In this document: in pieces, positions 46,561 through 61,474 of the stretch
Numbering within the stretch: the first letter of the stretch is position 1
Layout of the letters: each line of letters opens with the position of its first letter
From: Acanthochlamys bracteata
Lineage: Eukaryota > Streptophyta > Magnoliopsida > Pandanales > Velloziaceae
Assembly (NCBI GenBank): GCA_019914995.1
Contig: CM034140.1
Location: 6,866,026-6,930,025, forward strand
Direction: 5' to 3'
Length of the DNA: 64,000 bases
Made by a program: the position numbers and the translations under genes
Notes under the pieces: generated by a model
The model's input: the letters and a program-made list of their open reading frames with translations, nothing else
What the model was told of the DNA's origin: nothing
Databases searched by the model: none

Positions 46561-49053
46561 ATGAAAGAAATTGGAGAATCAGAAACAAACTGGTTTGCTT
46601 CAGATCCTGACGAGCTTCTTATGATGTGTAGTAATAATGAACTGCTACTCATCGGCCGCGAACAACTAGCACCGCCGGTGTTTTCTCCGACAAGCTCTAC
46701 TGCAGAAGAAGTAGTTCATCAAGATGAATCCATGATAATCAACAAACTTATGTCTTCAATCTACTCCGGACCAACCATCAGCGACGTAGAGAGCGCTCTG
46801 CTCAAAAGCGTTCCCTGCAGTTCGCCGGATAATGGACGCAGTTCTTCTCGACCTGCGTGAGTTATTTTTTTCTCTTTGTAAACTATTTGTATTTGCAATT
46901 TATTTTCTTCGAAATACTTGAACAGATCGTTTGGCATACTTATCGGATGCTTTTGAACTCCTCTATTTTATTTCATAATCTTTTAATTTTATTATTTTTT
47001 TATAAAAAATAAAATATATTTTATAAAAAATTTATTTCATAAACACTTCTAAAAAAAATCTGCAGAGTTTCGTTTCCGGAGAAAGGAATGGTAGGGAAGT
47101 TTGAGAACAAGTATACGTTGAGAATTAAAAGCAGCGGAAATGTTGATGATGGATATAAGTGGAGGAAATATGGACAAAAGTCTATCAAGAACAGCCCTAA
47201 TCCAAGGTCAGTCCCTACAATTTTATTATTATTATTTTTTTATATATCTATTTATTTGTGGATTTAATTGTTCTTATTCCAATATATCAAGTGCATTTTC
47301 TTGTTTTTTTTAATTTTAATGAAGCTAGATACATGTATTTATCTTCGATTTGTATCGCAAAAATTCAGTATAGAGCTTGTTTATTTCTCCGTAAATGATA
47401 ACTCAAAATTTTAATAATTTAATTTTTTAAAACTCACTTATCAAAAATTTATTTTTGAATCACTTACGGACGAATAAAACACGCCATAGTGAGAAAACTG
47501 AAATTGAAATTTATTTGTTCAAATTGAATATCATGCTATCTTTTGTGAAAAAAGCAGGCATTAATCAGTAAATATATATATATTTTTAAATAAGATAAAG
47601 ATATACATAAGTTATGAAAAATAAATACAAGCATTTGGTATGATATAGGATGTGTTTCAAATGCCCATAATTGAGTTTCGTGAAAGTAAAATAGGAAGTA
47701 AAGTTTCTTAAAAAATAAAATGAAAGTGAAGTTCAGTATTTATGTTTCAATAGATTTTGAAAGTGTGTTAAAAATTAAAAGATATAATTGTATTAAAAAA
47801 TGTACAAATAAAAAAATTAAAACTGGAATCCGAATGAAAATGAAGTTCTGAATTTCTTGTGTAATTAAAACATATGAATTATTCGAAATTCAAAATCTGA
47901 CGGTAGAAAGTAAAGTTACGGGCGTTTGAAACACGTCCATAGTAATATGTAGAATCTCAGTTGGACCAAAAAAATTTATTCAATGGAAACAAAAATTTTG
48001 TTATAAATGGTGAAGAAAAGAGCGCAGCTGAAAATAATAGCCAGCTAAAAATTTTCCAGAGACTTTAATGCTCTGCTTGCCCTGATATACCCACACATGT
48101 ATTTCTGTTGAACACCTGATATTCCAAATCTAGTTTACAAACATGCTACTGGAACCAGGTGAATTTCCAAATCATGATACAAATTGACAGCTATAATCTC
48201 AAAGAGTATTCCACTTGAATCAAACATGGTACAGACACAAAATAAGCACGCTACAAACACTTCAACCTTGTACCAATCTTCCCCCGACAGCTACGTTTTG
48301 GTTTTATGAAATCTTTGATTGCGAGGAAGCAACAGCTTGAAGAGTCTCAGCTAAATTCTTCAGACTGGTAGTTAGAAGTAGCAATCAGGAAGCTGTAACA
48401 ATTGTTCCATATAACGGGTAGTTACAAACTTCACTAACATTCGCATGCTGCTTTTCAATTTTAACAGGAGTTACTATAGATGCACAAATCCCCGCTGCAG
48501 CGCGAAGAAACAAGTTGAACGATCACTGGATGACGCAGATACACTCATAGTTACCTACGAAGGCCTCCACTTGCACTATACTTACCCGCAGTTCCTCTTT
48601 CCAAGGCCTCAGCATCAAGATTATTTTCCCAACAATGGATTCCCAGTGAACAAGAAATCAAGATCATTTACTGAGGGTGAAGACCTGCATGGTTCTGACA
48701 TGAGCCAACCAGGCATAGAGCAACAGCAGCACAAAACAGTTGTACAAAACAGTCCACAGACTGCATTTGATATAGAGGTGAACCAGCAGCAAGATTTTCT
48801 GCAAGATATCAGTGCAGCAGAAATTGTAGAGGGGATGATTCTGGAGGACAATCTTGTTGAGGAGCCGCAGGGCTTGCTGGAAGACATAGTTCCTTTGCTG
48901 GTCCGAAAACCTTGCAGTAGCTCTATGGTTTCTTCCAATGAGACTTCCTCAGCATCTCAAGTTTCCTCTCCTTCATACTCCTCATCTCTCTGCTGGCCTT
49001 CAATGCAAATGTCAAGCTTCATGGATCTAGGTGTACTCTCTAGCATGATCTGA
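46561..49053 (+). CDS. WRKY49: WRKY transcription factor, group IIc (WRKY49-like)
   Basis: Three exons: 46561-46856, 47066-47206, 48468-49053 (all GT-AG, phases agree), 340 residues. The domain has WRKYGQK at 131-137 and a zinc finger C-x4-C-x23-H-x-H at Cys151, Cys156, His180 and His182. The intron splits the arginine codon in NSPNPR, the conserved WRKY intron position. GQKSIKNSPNPRSYYRCTNP and the HYTYP after the finger recall WRKY49; the C4-x23 spacing places it in group IIc. It binds W-box DNA (TTGAC core) in the nucleus. The acidic N-terminus and the Gln/Ser-rich C-terminus are probably regulatory. Intron 2 (1.26 kb) holds two MITE-like inserts. The exact number (49) is by recalled similarity. 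Confidence 0.94.
47371..47485. repeat. short MITE-like repeat in WRKY intron 2
   Basis: AGAGCTTGTTTATT at the left and AATAAAACACGCC at the right form imperfect inverted ends over about 115 bp; related to family C. Confidence 0.4.
47648..47938. mobile_element. MITE-like element, family B, in WRKY intron 2
   Basis: The left end GGATGTGTTTCAAATGCCC and the inverse of the right end, GGACGTGTTTCAAACGCCC, agree at 17 of 19 positions. The body is 291 bp and non-coding. The flanks read ATA on both sides, a possible 3-bp target duplication. Two diverged relatives lie at 60.3-61.0 kb. Confidence 0.65.
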
Positions 49054-50184
49054 GGTCTAGATCATGCAGATTAACAAGTGCTACACACAATTATCTCATA
49101 AATTGATAACATACCTATTGGTGGTGCTTCCAAAAAGAAACTGGAACGGACACGGAGGAAGCTCAGTTATCCAATACCAAGCAACTAGTGGAGAAGTGAT
49201 ACATACATAGGTTCATGGAATTTATGCAAATAAAATGTACAAATTATGGTAGTTCTTTTGGGTAAATCAGTTGTGTTGGTCATTGTAAGTCTATGAGTTA
49301 TGTGCCATCATCTTAGAATCAACAACATGCCAACTAAGTTTCATGCACCTGCCTTGCATGAAACCTACAGACAGGCAGTTTTAGAAATTTAATCTAACTC
49401 GTACTAAATATTAAAATTAAAGATACAAAACATATGTCAGTATTTATGTAGAGATTTAAGAAGGCGACGTCCAAAGAGGTAGATGTTACTGATCAAAGAA
49501 AATAATACACACACACGCACGCACCAAAAACACAAAATGATAATAATTATTATTATTATTATAAAATTTAAGTGAAATTCATTTAAAGAAGAAACAAGTA
49601 ACAAAATCATGTCACAATCACGAAAAGTTCCAAAACAAACAATCGATATTCAACATTTATGCAGTCTACTTACACTGTCGTCTTAAAATGCAGATACACA
49701 GAAGTAACAAGGCTAAGTTTCTGTACCAGGTAAGCTCAATTAGGAGAGATTGCAACTTGCAAGGGATTCCCTTTCTATGCTCTTTATGCAGATTTTATAA
49801 AATAAAACCAAAGGCAAAATAATATGACACGACAACATTGCAATTTAGCTTAAAATCTGGCATACGAAATTAGGACTTCTGGCTCATCCCAAAAACCTCT
49901 AGCATGCAATTAAGGGTGAGATAGTATATATTAGGTCAGATTACTGGTTGGAGGTCTCAAGATGGAGAACCATGAAATCATGAACTTTAATGCAATTGAA
50001 TACCTCTGAAGCCCTTAGAAGACAGATTACAGGAGGTCAAAATGATGTTGGTATATTAAAGGATTTCCCTATATTTGAGAGAAACAGGAAGAAAAGAATA
50101 AAATTCTCATGATCAATAAAGTGAACCATCTTGAGCATAAAAGTATAAAATATATAGGATCCTCAGCAGATGCTTGAATATTTA
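49054..50184. other. intergenic DNA after WRKY
   Basis: WRKY 3' region and non-coding sequence. (AC) and (AAT/ATT) short runs near 49505-49560. Nothing recognised. Confidence 0.5.
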
Positions 50185-52075
50185 TCAGCAAAATGATTTT
50201 AGTTGTCTGCAAAGACCATACATGCCGTGAAAGCTTCTCTCACAGTATAGGAAACTTGATACATGAACGAAGTCATCTGCAGAGGGAACCCAATCTAGTG
50301 TATTGACTTGAGAAAGAAAGTCCCGCAAATTGAAGACACCTAGCAGTCTGAGGTTTTGAAGATCTTCCTCAAGTAATTTAAAAACAATGCAAAAAGTTTG
50401 GACATCTCTCAACCAAAATGCAACCCTTAGACATAAGTGGATACGGTTGTTTGTTGGGTGAAGCATTCCATCAGCCAAGTGAGAAGGCTAGTATCAGATG
50501 CACCTATTTCATTAACACTCAATTTGAACAATCAAGCAAATTCGCTATCTTCATCAAGAGTACGTATACAGAAATCAGATATGTCTTGGACAAAAAGGAG
50601 GTCATCAAAGCACGTCAAGACATGTCATAATAAGAACAAAATTTTTTGAAAAAAACGTTCAAAAAGAATGACATGCAACTACACAAATTAGAGAAAAAGG
50701 AAACTGCTAGGAAGTTAGCTACCTGATAAATACCACTGATAAGGACCCTTAGGTGTAATATCAATTGAGAGTATAGGTGCATGTTGCACCTAAACATTAC
50801 CATGCAAAATTATACTTTTGCTGGAGCTAGAAAAGTTTATTCAGGAACATAAAATTTAACTTAAAAAGATTCATATTCCTATGCCTAACTTTTCGATCTG
50901 CCTTTCTGTATTACATTTTTTTAAATAAAATTGTTCAGCAAGCTAAACTAGCGACAAAAATATGCATAGTGCATATCCTAATAAGTCTCCCTGAAAAATG
51001 TTCAATGGTTGGTTTCCAGGTTTGTTTAAGGGCATATCCTAATTAAGCCTATGAACAATGTTTTTCAATCTTGAATATTCCATTCAAAGTATTCAACAAG
51101 ATCAAATAGTAACATATTAAATTATGCCAACTATACAGTCCCTGCACGTTGGCTACTTTCTTTGACTGTCTATTACAACTTTAATTTTATAAGTGCATAG
51201 TATGATCGGATTTTGTTCATGAACAAATTAAAATTTTGTATTTCCCAGGGTCAAAGGTCGATGACCTTCCCTACTCAATGACTAGAACTTAAAGAGCAGA
51301 GAAATATATACCAGAGACTATGTAATTTGTGAAAAGTAGATTTTATATCATGGAATTCTAAAAACAGTAGATAATCACAAGACAATAGCTGAATGAGAAA
51401 ATTCAAATCAATTGCGAAGCCATTATGTCAAAGTCGAGTGAAGACAACATAGTGTTGCTGCCTCTTACCTTGTGATTGTGAAAACGATAAGACCTAATCT
51501 AGGCCCACGTCCTTTTGGCAATAAGCAACGGCTGAACAAGGAAGTAAGGGCTCTTCCTATCACTAGCAAATTTTACGATAGTATGAAATTTAACAGCATA
51601 TATAGCTAGAAAACAACAAGCATACAGTGTACGGTCAATTTTCTAGGAAGAAAAAAAAAGATTGAAAACTCCTGATTCCTTCCTTCAACAGTGTAACAAA
51701 GCCCATCTGGAAACAATTTTCCTAAATCCTTAGGAAAATACTCAATGATTGAAAGGCCACAAAAACTGGTCACATATTTTGGATTAATTTTCACTAAACA
51801 CAAGTTGTTATTTCATGATTTTCAAATGTAGAAAGCACTATAACAAAATGTTATCACTGTTCATGAACATGAGATTCATTGGAACAAACAAAGAAGGCAA
51901 AGTTCTGATATAAGTTTTACCTGTACCAAAATTGAACAAACAACAATCCACTGTCAAGAGAACAACAGAACTAATAATAAGAACAAACCTGGAGCCATGC
52001 ACCAGAGGCGCATCTGAGATCAAGCACTGAAGCTCCTGGTGCCATCAATTTGTACAGCCTCTGAATGTCCAACAA
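50185..52075 (-). pseudogene. FtsJ/RlmE-type RNA 2'-O-methyltransferase relic
   Basis: The best part is an 87-bp exon at 51989-52075, flanked by TTATTGCAG and GTTTGTTC splice signals. It encodes LLDIQRLYKLMAPGASVLDL followed by RCASGAWLQ. This matches the S-adenosylmethionine site of plant FtsJ-like methyltransferases, where VLDLGCAPGAWLQ is expected; Gly to Arg and Pro to Ser changes hit the cofactor loop. No first exon with the Lys of the KDKE set is visible upstream. Further along the minus strand, at 50185-50478, an open stretch with FKLLEEDLQN and a later MYGLCRQL loosely recalls the HLVIKLLE and C-terminal REIYLIC parts of this family. The intervening exons cannot be found. Functional members methylate rRNA in organelles or nucleus. 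I read this as a dead copy; the 50.2-kb part is uncertain. Confidence 0.5.
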
Positions 52076-53329
52076 CTGCAATAACAACTCCAACAATTAG
52101 AAACAGAAAGCAGAAGCCACACAAACAGCTGAACAATTAATTTCTTGATAGAATTATGGGATGAAATCAACAAAAATTATGAACAGATTGATATCACAGT
52201 GAACATTGAGAATCAACTAATGACAATCACAGCAACGAAGCAAAGACTGGATAAGGAATTAGTTGACAGATAAAATATAAATCAAACACATTATATATAA
52301 ATCTCTATTCTTATATCTAAGAACACATCGATCGTACGAATATATGACGAAATTAAACAGACAGAATTATTGAGGGTTAATAAAGAACAACATTTCAAAC
52401 CAATCAAACGTTCGATTTACAAAAGAAAAAGAAGAAATCGAAGCAGAGACAACTCAACATTTACAACCTGGAGATTTTGTTCTGATTTTAGGGTGGTTTT
52501 TGGATCTTTTTATTACTTATGATTTGTTTATCTACACTTCATTCGAACTCACCTCACATATTTAACTCATTTTTAAAATAAAATAAATATAAATATAAAT
52601 TATATTTTTACTAAAAATAAAATTCAAATTTTGAAATTAAAAAATTATTTTAAATTTATTTTTAATACAGAATAAATATAATTTTAGAAACTAACATTTT
52701 TTCAAACCAATTCTAAAATATGATTTAATATCAAAGTAAACACAACTTTAAATAAAATATATTTTACTAATATTATTTTAAGAAATAAAAATAAAAAATA
52801 AAATAAAGAACCAGTTGAGAAGCACTCATAAAACAGCTAAACACTAAATGAACAAAAAATACAAATGTTTTTATGTGAAATTAGAAAACAATAAAGTTTA
52901 GATGTATTAAAGATACCATCTTTATTGTTTCATCCATCTTTAGGTCTAATAATGCACTAAAAATATTATTCCTATAAAATTTATGTTTTATTGAATATTT
53001 TATTTTTAGTTATTTTTTAATTTTATTTTAAAACAGTAAATTATTTTAAAATAAACATATCCATAACTAAACTTGCAAAATGCCAAAATCAGACACTTGA
53101 TTACGTAATTTGGCTATATATAGTCCCTGATTAACTTTTTAATAAAATGATATAATGTTATTGTATATCAAATTACAAACTTCTAATTGACAGAACTCCC
53201 GCAGAAGTGCTCGAATTAAGTAAAATACTGCAAATTGTTTCAGTGAAGTGTCTCGATATGATATATAATTATTACTGGTCTAAATATGAAATTTATAAAA
53301 TTTTCAGTAACTAACTAGTAAAACTTGTC
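52076..53329. other. intergenic DNA
   Basis: AT-rich from about 52560 on. No first exon for the FtsJ-like relic and no other gene found. Confidence 0.5.
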
Positions 53330-53337
53330 TATATAAA
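53330..53337 (+). promoter_or_regulatory. TATA box of the HAD hydrolase locus
   Basis: TATATAAA followed by CCCCACGCACCCC and a CT-rich leader. A leader exon appears to end at about 53505 (CTG before GTGAGC), and a leader intron runs to the acceptor at about 54552, just ahead of the ATG. Confidence 0.55.
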
Positions 53338-54567
53338 CCCCACGCACCCCTTTCATTTCTTCTTCCGCTTTCCCCTTTCTTTTCTACAAAATTCTTTTTA
53401 TTTCTCTTGTAATGAAGATCAATCTTTTTCTTAGTTTTCTTGACAATTTTCTTTCTGATTTTCTTCTGCATTGGTGCTGAAATCAGTTTGGGTCAGTGGG
53501 ATCTGGTGAGCTCTCATTTTCTGTCTTCCTTTCTTTCTTTCTTTTGATTCAAGTTGATGTTGTTTTGTTTTTGGAAAGATCAAAACTTTGTTTGGAATCT
53601 CTTATGATTTTCAGAAGCACGTCAGTTTGTCTTCGGATTTATTGAAAATTTTTTATTGACTCATGATTCTTGTTGATGTGTATCGTATTTAAAGCCAATG
53701 GAATAATTTAACTACTAGAATATTGTGTTCATGTAAGTTTTAAATTTTCATTCTTTTTCTTCCTGATGTAGTTTGAGAGATTGATTTGAATTTATAGGAT
53801 ATGTCTGTTTATATTCACTTGTAAAGATCATATCTTTATACAAATTGATCTAGTTTTGTTTGAGTTTGGCGATTTTATGTGTTTGCGTTAGGTTTATGTG
53901 ATGTGTTCTTATGTGTTGATGATAATGGAATCAGTAAAGTACCTTAAATTTTGTGTTCTAGAGATTGTTCTAGGCCTAGTACTTTTGTACCTAGTTATTC
54001 GAAGAAGAGAAAGTCATGTGAATGGTATAGATAGGGCATAGTTGATGAGATTTCTTACCAGGCTCGAATGTTGAAGAGAATGATTTCCTTTAAAGTAGGT
54101 CTGCTTGGCTTGTGAGATGGGAAATTTTTGATTAATTTGTTTTCTAACAAAAAATGGATTGAAAAAGTTCTTCTAAAGGCTGTTTCTTATACAATCAGTT
54201 TGCGGATGAACTCTTTAAATCACAAACGCAAATTTAAACACAATTTTGAAAGTTTTGGCATGCGTTTAAGTGTGAACCTGGATATCTGGGCACTTTGCTT
54301 ATATCATTAACTAACTTCAAGAGGAAGGACAAATTGTCAACTACAATCAAATTCGAAACAGGCCTAAAACACGTTCTCTTGTTGATCACGCCTTCACCTA
54401 AGTTTAACCAATGATTGATAATCATGAAGTTCTCTTCGAGGCAAATGGGTCCATCAAATGTTTATTTCAATCTCAATGTTTCTGGAACCTTATCATAGTT
54501 TCTTTCTATACATAGTTTAGTAAACTTGAAGTGATGGCCTTCTCTGTTTCAGATTCTACGGACAAGA

Positions 54568-55995
54568 ATGGAGTATGAAGACCTATACACCGACAAGGTC
54601 AGAGGCCAAAATATGACTACCTTCTGTTTGGTATGCCTTTATTCTCTTTATTGTTTTAGCTTCTAGTATAAGACTTGAAGAGTTTCTTGGTTATTTAATT
54701 CAGATCTTGATGACACTCTATACCCTCTGAGTTCTGGCTTAGCGAATGAGACTTGCAAGAACATTGGAGGTATCACAATTTCCCAAAACTTGTTCCACTA
54801 CGTATCTAGCAAGTATTGAGTATTTCATTTTGATTTTGTTTGAAGATTATATGGTGGAGAAACTTGGGATTGACAAGAGCAAGATCAATGATCTCTGCAA
54901 TTTGCTTTATCAGAACTATGGAACAACGATGGCTGGGCTGAGGGTATGAGAATCAATCACGTAACCTCATTGCCGATGTTAAAATTGAGACCTGTTCATA
55001 AATAATCTCGAGTTTTGTTTTCTTATAAGATTATTTTCTTGTTTCATTTCACAGGCTATTGGGTACAACTTTGATTATGATGATTACCACAGGTCCGTTT
55101 CTGTCTTACTTGTTAATTTCGAGTACTAATCACTTGAAAGGCATGAGATGATCTTTTCCTTTTAGTTAAAAGAAATGTCATAACAGTAGATTAGCGAGAT
55201 ACTTCAAAGCAGGTGGCACTGATTTTGTCAGAATATTAAATTTCTGTTGCGTTTAAGACTGACTTTACTTTTACTTTATGCAGCTTTGTCCATGGAAGAT
55301 TACCGTGTGAGAACCTTAAGCCGGATTCAGTTCTAAGGCAAATTTTATTCAGCCTACCAATGCGCAAAGTGGTAAGTTTCTTGAGTATAGAAATATTAAT
55401 TAATTACTTCTCCTGCGACAGATCTTCACAAACGGGGATAAAATTCATGCTACAAAAGTTCTTAAGATGCTAGGATTGGAGGATTGCTTCGACAGAATCA
55501 TTTGCTTCGAGACTCTCAATCCACCTTCTGATGTTAAGAATGGATTGGATGGTGGAACCTCTATCTTTGATATTTTCACACACTCGAATAAGAGAGATGC
55601 TCTTGCAGAACTCCCTAAGACTCCGATCATCTGCAAACCTTCTGAAGATGCTATGGATATGCTCTAAAGCTGGCCTATGTTGATCCTCACAGAACTTTAT
55701 TCTTTGATGACAGCATTCGTAACATCCAGGCTGGTAAAAGAATTGGCCTCGACACAGTTATGGTAAGCTTCTTATTGTATGGACAATCCTAACTAAGTCA
55801 ATTTCCTGCGTTCTTTTAACTTTGAACTTCGGTCTATTTGTTTCACAGGTTGGCAGATTGCATAGAGTAAAGGGGGCAGATCAGGTGCTGGAAAACATCC
55901 ACAATCTCCGAGAGGCGTTGCCTGAGCTATGGGAAGCAGCTGAGAAAGCTGAAGTTCGGTACCCTGGCAAGGTTGCAATTGAGACCATTGCTTAA
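54568..55995 (+). pseudogene. HAD-superfamily hydrolase (SDT1/pyrimidine 5'-nucleotidase-like) with two frameshifts
   Basis: Exons by splice sites and similarity: 54568-54630, 54704-54769, 54846-54943, 55055-55092, 55284-55371, 55422-55762, 55849-55995. HAD motifs are present: LLFDLDDTLYP across exons 1-2 (nucleophile Asp and acid Asp), IFTNGDK in exon 6, Lys in CKPSED, and LFFDDSIRN. Two lesions break the frame. In exon 1 an extra AC at 54587-54590 shifts the ATG frame away from the motif I frame. In exon 6, near 55658-55664, one base is missing and TAA follows at 55665-55667. All splice sites, the promoter and the C-terminus (PELWEAAEKAEVRYPGKV) are otherwise clean, so the loss is recent or the assembly has indel errors. 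Relatives are soluble phosphatases acting on small phosphorylated substrates. From memory the Arabidopsis relative is At5g02230 or a paralogue. Confidence 0.88.
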
Positions 55996-56775
55996 ACTCA
56001 AACAAGGCGTGACGGAACTCTTGTTCCACCAGAAGGAACCGTTGCCTCCTTTCTTCATATGTACTTGTACATTCATTTCAGACTTGCAGTAGTAGTAAAA
56101 TTCTGGTTTTCTCCCGTTTAACGGCTCCGTCTGAGAATTTTCAACTTCAATGCTTGCTTAGGTTATGTTTAGGCTTTTTAATTCCAAAAAGACAAGGTTT
56201 TTTCTTTAAGTTCTACGTTTTAAACTTTCTCAAACATAAACCTTAGGAGATTTTTGGGAATATTTTTTAACTCCTTTTCATTTTAACTTTCTATATCATA
56301 ATTTTTAATAAATTTTTTACAATATTTTATAAAAAATATTATATTATAAAAAATTTTAATTATTTTTTTAGATAAGAAAAATAAAACTCATTTAAAATTT
56401 TTTTTTAAACTATTATTCGTTTTTAAAAAAAAAAAATTCAAAAGCACTACTCTGGATTATTGGGATGTCGACATATAAGCAATCAGGTTTCACTTTCTGT
56501 TGCTTTCATCTGGAAGCACCTGATCGCATGCACAAGATGAACAAGTGTTGAAAATGAATAAGAATTGCTTATTTCGAAAATGAAATAATGTTCAATCAAT
56601 AATAATGCATAAATCATTGAAAATGACTGTAACGACAATTACATGTTATGAAAAATAATTGGAGAATGATTGAGTTTACTGCTGATATCTTTTTTATAGG
56701 CACACAAAAGAATTTGATCCTCAATTTTCTCAAGATCTGAAAAGGCCATATTCGTTTTCTCGACATAATTTATCT
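55996..56775. other. spacer between convergent genes
   Basis: Shared 3' region of the HAD locus (+) and the NAD(P)-binding gene (-), with one AT-rich repeat copy at about 56247-56455. No gene. Confidence 0.6.
56247..56455. repeat. AT-rich dispersed repeat, family A (reverse)
   Basis: Starts near TTTTTGGGAATATTTTTTA, with an AT-rich interior in reverse family orientation; the right end near TTCAAAAGCAC is ragged. Confidence 0.4.
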
Positions 56776-60015
<3,240 letters not shown>

Positions 60016-60327
60016 CTCAGTCCACTGATGGAGCAGAAGTAGCGTAAAGAACGGTTGAGATCTACGCTTCACTGACTTCAGTTTCAGGTTTCCACTGTTT
60101 TTGCTTTGCTCACTCGTTCTGTGAAATGAATTTGAAACCTTATCTTCTTCTTTCTTGTGTTCTTATTGAGACAAGTGGAGCACATCGAGAATAAACTCTT
60201 AAATTACTTGCAAATTCTTACGTATACAATTTTTAAAATAACTTATTTTCTTAAATTTATTTTAAAAATTTTATTTTCTTGTAAACTTATTCTAAAGTAA
60301 TTCTTCAAAATATGTAACTACAATTTA

Positions 60328-60538
60328 AGACGTATTTCAAATACTCGTAACTGAATTACGTAAAAGTAAAAAATAAAAAATAGAATTTTTTGAAAAATAA
60401 AATGAAAGTAAAATTTCGTAGGTGAAAATAGAGTTCTGAATTTTTTATATAATTAAAATATATAAATTATTCGAAATTTAAAATTTGGCAAAAAAAATAA
60501 AATTATGAGCAATTAAAATACGTTCTTAACTGAAGTCA
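60328..60538. repeat. MITE-like repeat, family B
   Basis: Left end AAGACGTATTTCAAATACTC and right end AATTAAAATACGTTCTT are imperfect inverses. The interior shares ATTATTCGAAATTTAAAATTT with the copy in the WRKY intron. Confidence 0.5.
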
Positions 60539-60729
60539 AAAACACCGTCTAACTCCTTCATCACAATACCTACACCATTTTTTAATTTTTCTTTCGATTG
60601 TACCAAAATTTATATCTATATTGCCGATAATTTCAATTACCATTTTGAACTCTAATTTATAAAATTTTATCTTTATCAAATTCTACTTTCGCAAAACTCA
60701 CTATAAAAAAAAAAACACACGTCCTCGTA

Positions 60730-61020
60730 AAGCGTCGTTTTAAATATTCATAACTAATTTTCATAAAAATGAAAAATAAAAAATTATATTTTTTAAATAA
60801 TAAAATAAAATAAAGGTCAATATTTATATTTTAATAATTTTTAAAAACATATTAAAAATTAAAAAATATAATTATATTAATCTATAAATAAAAAAATTAA
60901 AACTAAATTTTTATATATAAAAATAAAATTCTAAATTTTTTTGTAATTAAATAATATAAATTATTCGAAACTCAAAATTTGATAAGAAAAAATAAATTAC
61001 GAGCATTTAAAACAAGTTCC
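60730..61020. repeat. MITE-like repeat, family B
   Basis: Left end AAGCGTCGTTTTAAATATTC and right end GAGCATTTAAAACAAGTTCC are imperfect inverses. The interior has AAATTATTCGAAACTCAAAA as in the other copies. Same orientation as its neighbour 190 bp away. Confidence 0.5.
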
Positions 61021-61474
61021 TAGTCAAACAAAACCTGAAGGTATAATTGGATTACAAACCCGAAGTAAACATCAGGCACTAGGATATTAATACATCAACC
61101 AAAGGATTTTGCATACTGAAGTTTCAGCAACCCCCCCATATCTGACAAACCCTAGCAGAATAAGGTTAACCAGAATAGAAAATTTCATATCCCCTCCTAA
61201 TAGATACTTTATAATCATTATATACTGATATTATATAGTATATATTGATGCTTTCCTCAAGCATTCCTGGTGAAGCTACAATCTACAGCTCATGTAAAGC
61301 TTAGCCCCAGCCACCTGCAGAAGGGAAACTGTCTTTGCTGAATATTTGATCTGTACGGGCATTGGAAAGACAGAGAAATCATCATCTAACCAATGAGACT
61401 ACCAAAAGTTCCAAAAACCAAATTTTGGCAGAGTTCAGTATAATAAGCAAGGAATTCTTCACTAGTACAGCATA

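Larger units (their letters stand above)
60016..61474. other. AT-rich DNA between the NAD(P)-binding and GRAS genes
   Basis: 5' region of one gene and 3' region of the other (both minus strand), separated by two repeat copies. No gene seen. Confidence 0.6.

Noticed and set aside
54746..54949. 67-codon open frame starting MRLARTLEV
   Set aside because: It reads through exon 2, intron and exon 3 of the HAD locus; the splice sites and the downstream protein show the true structure.
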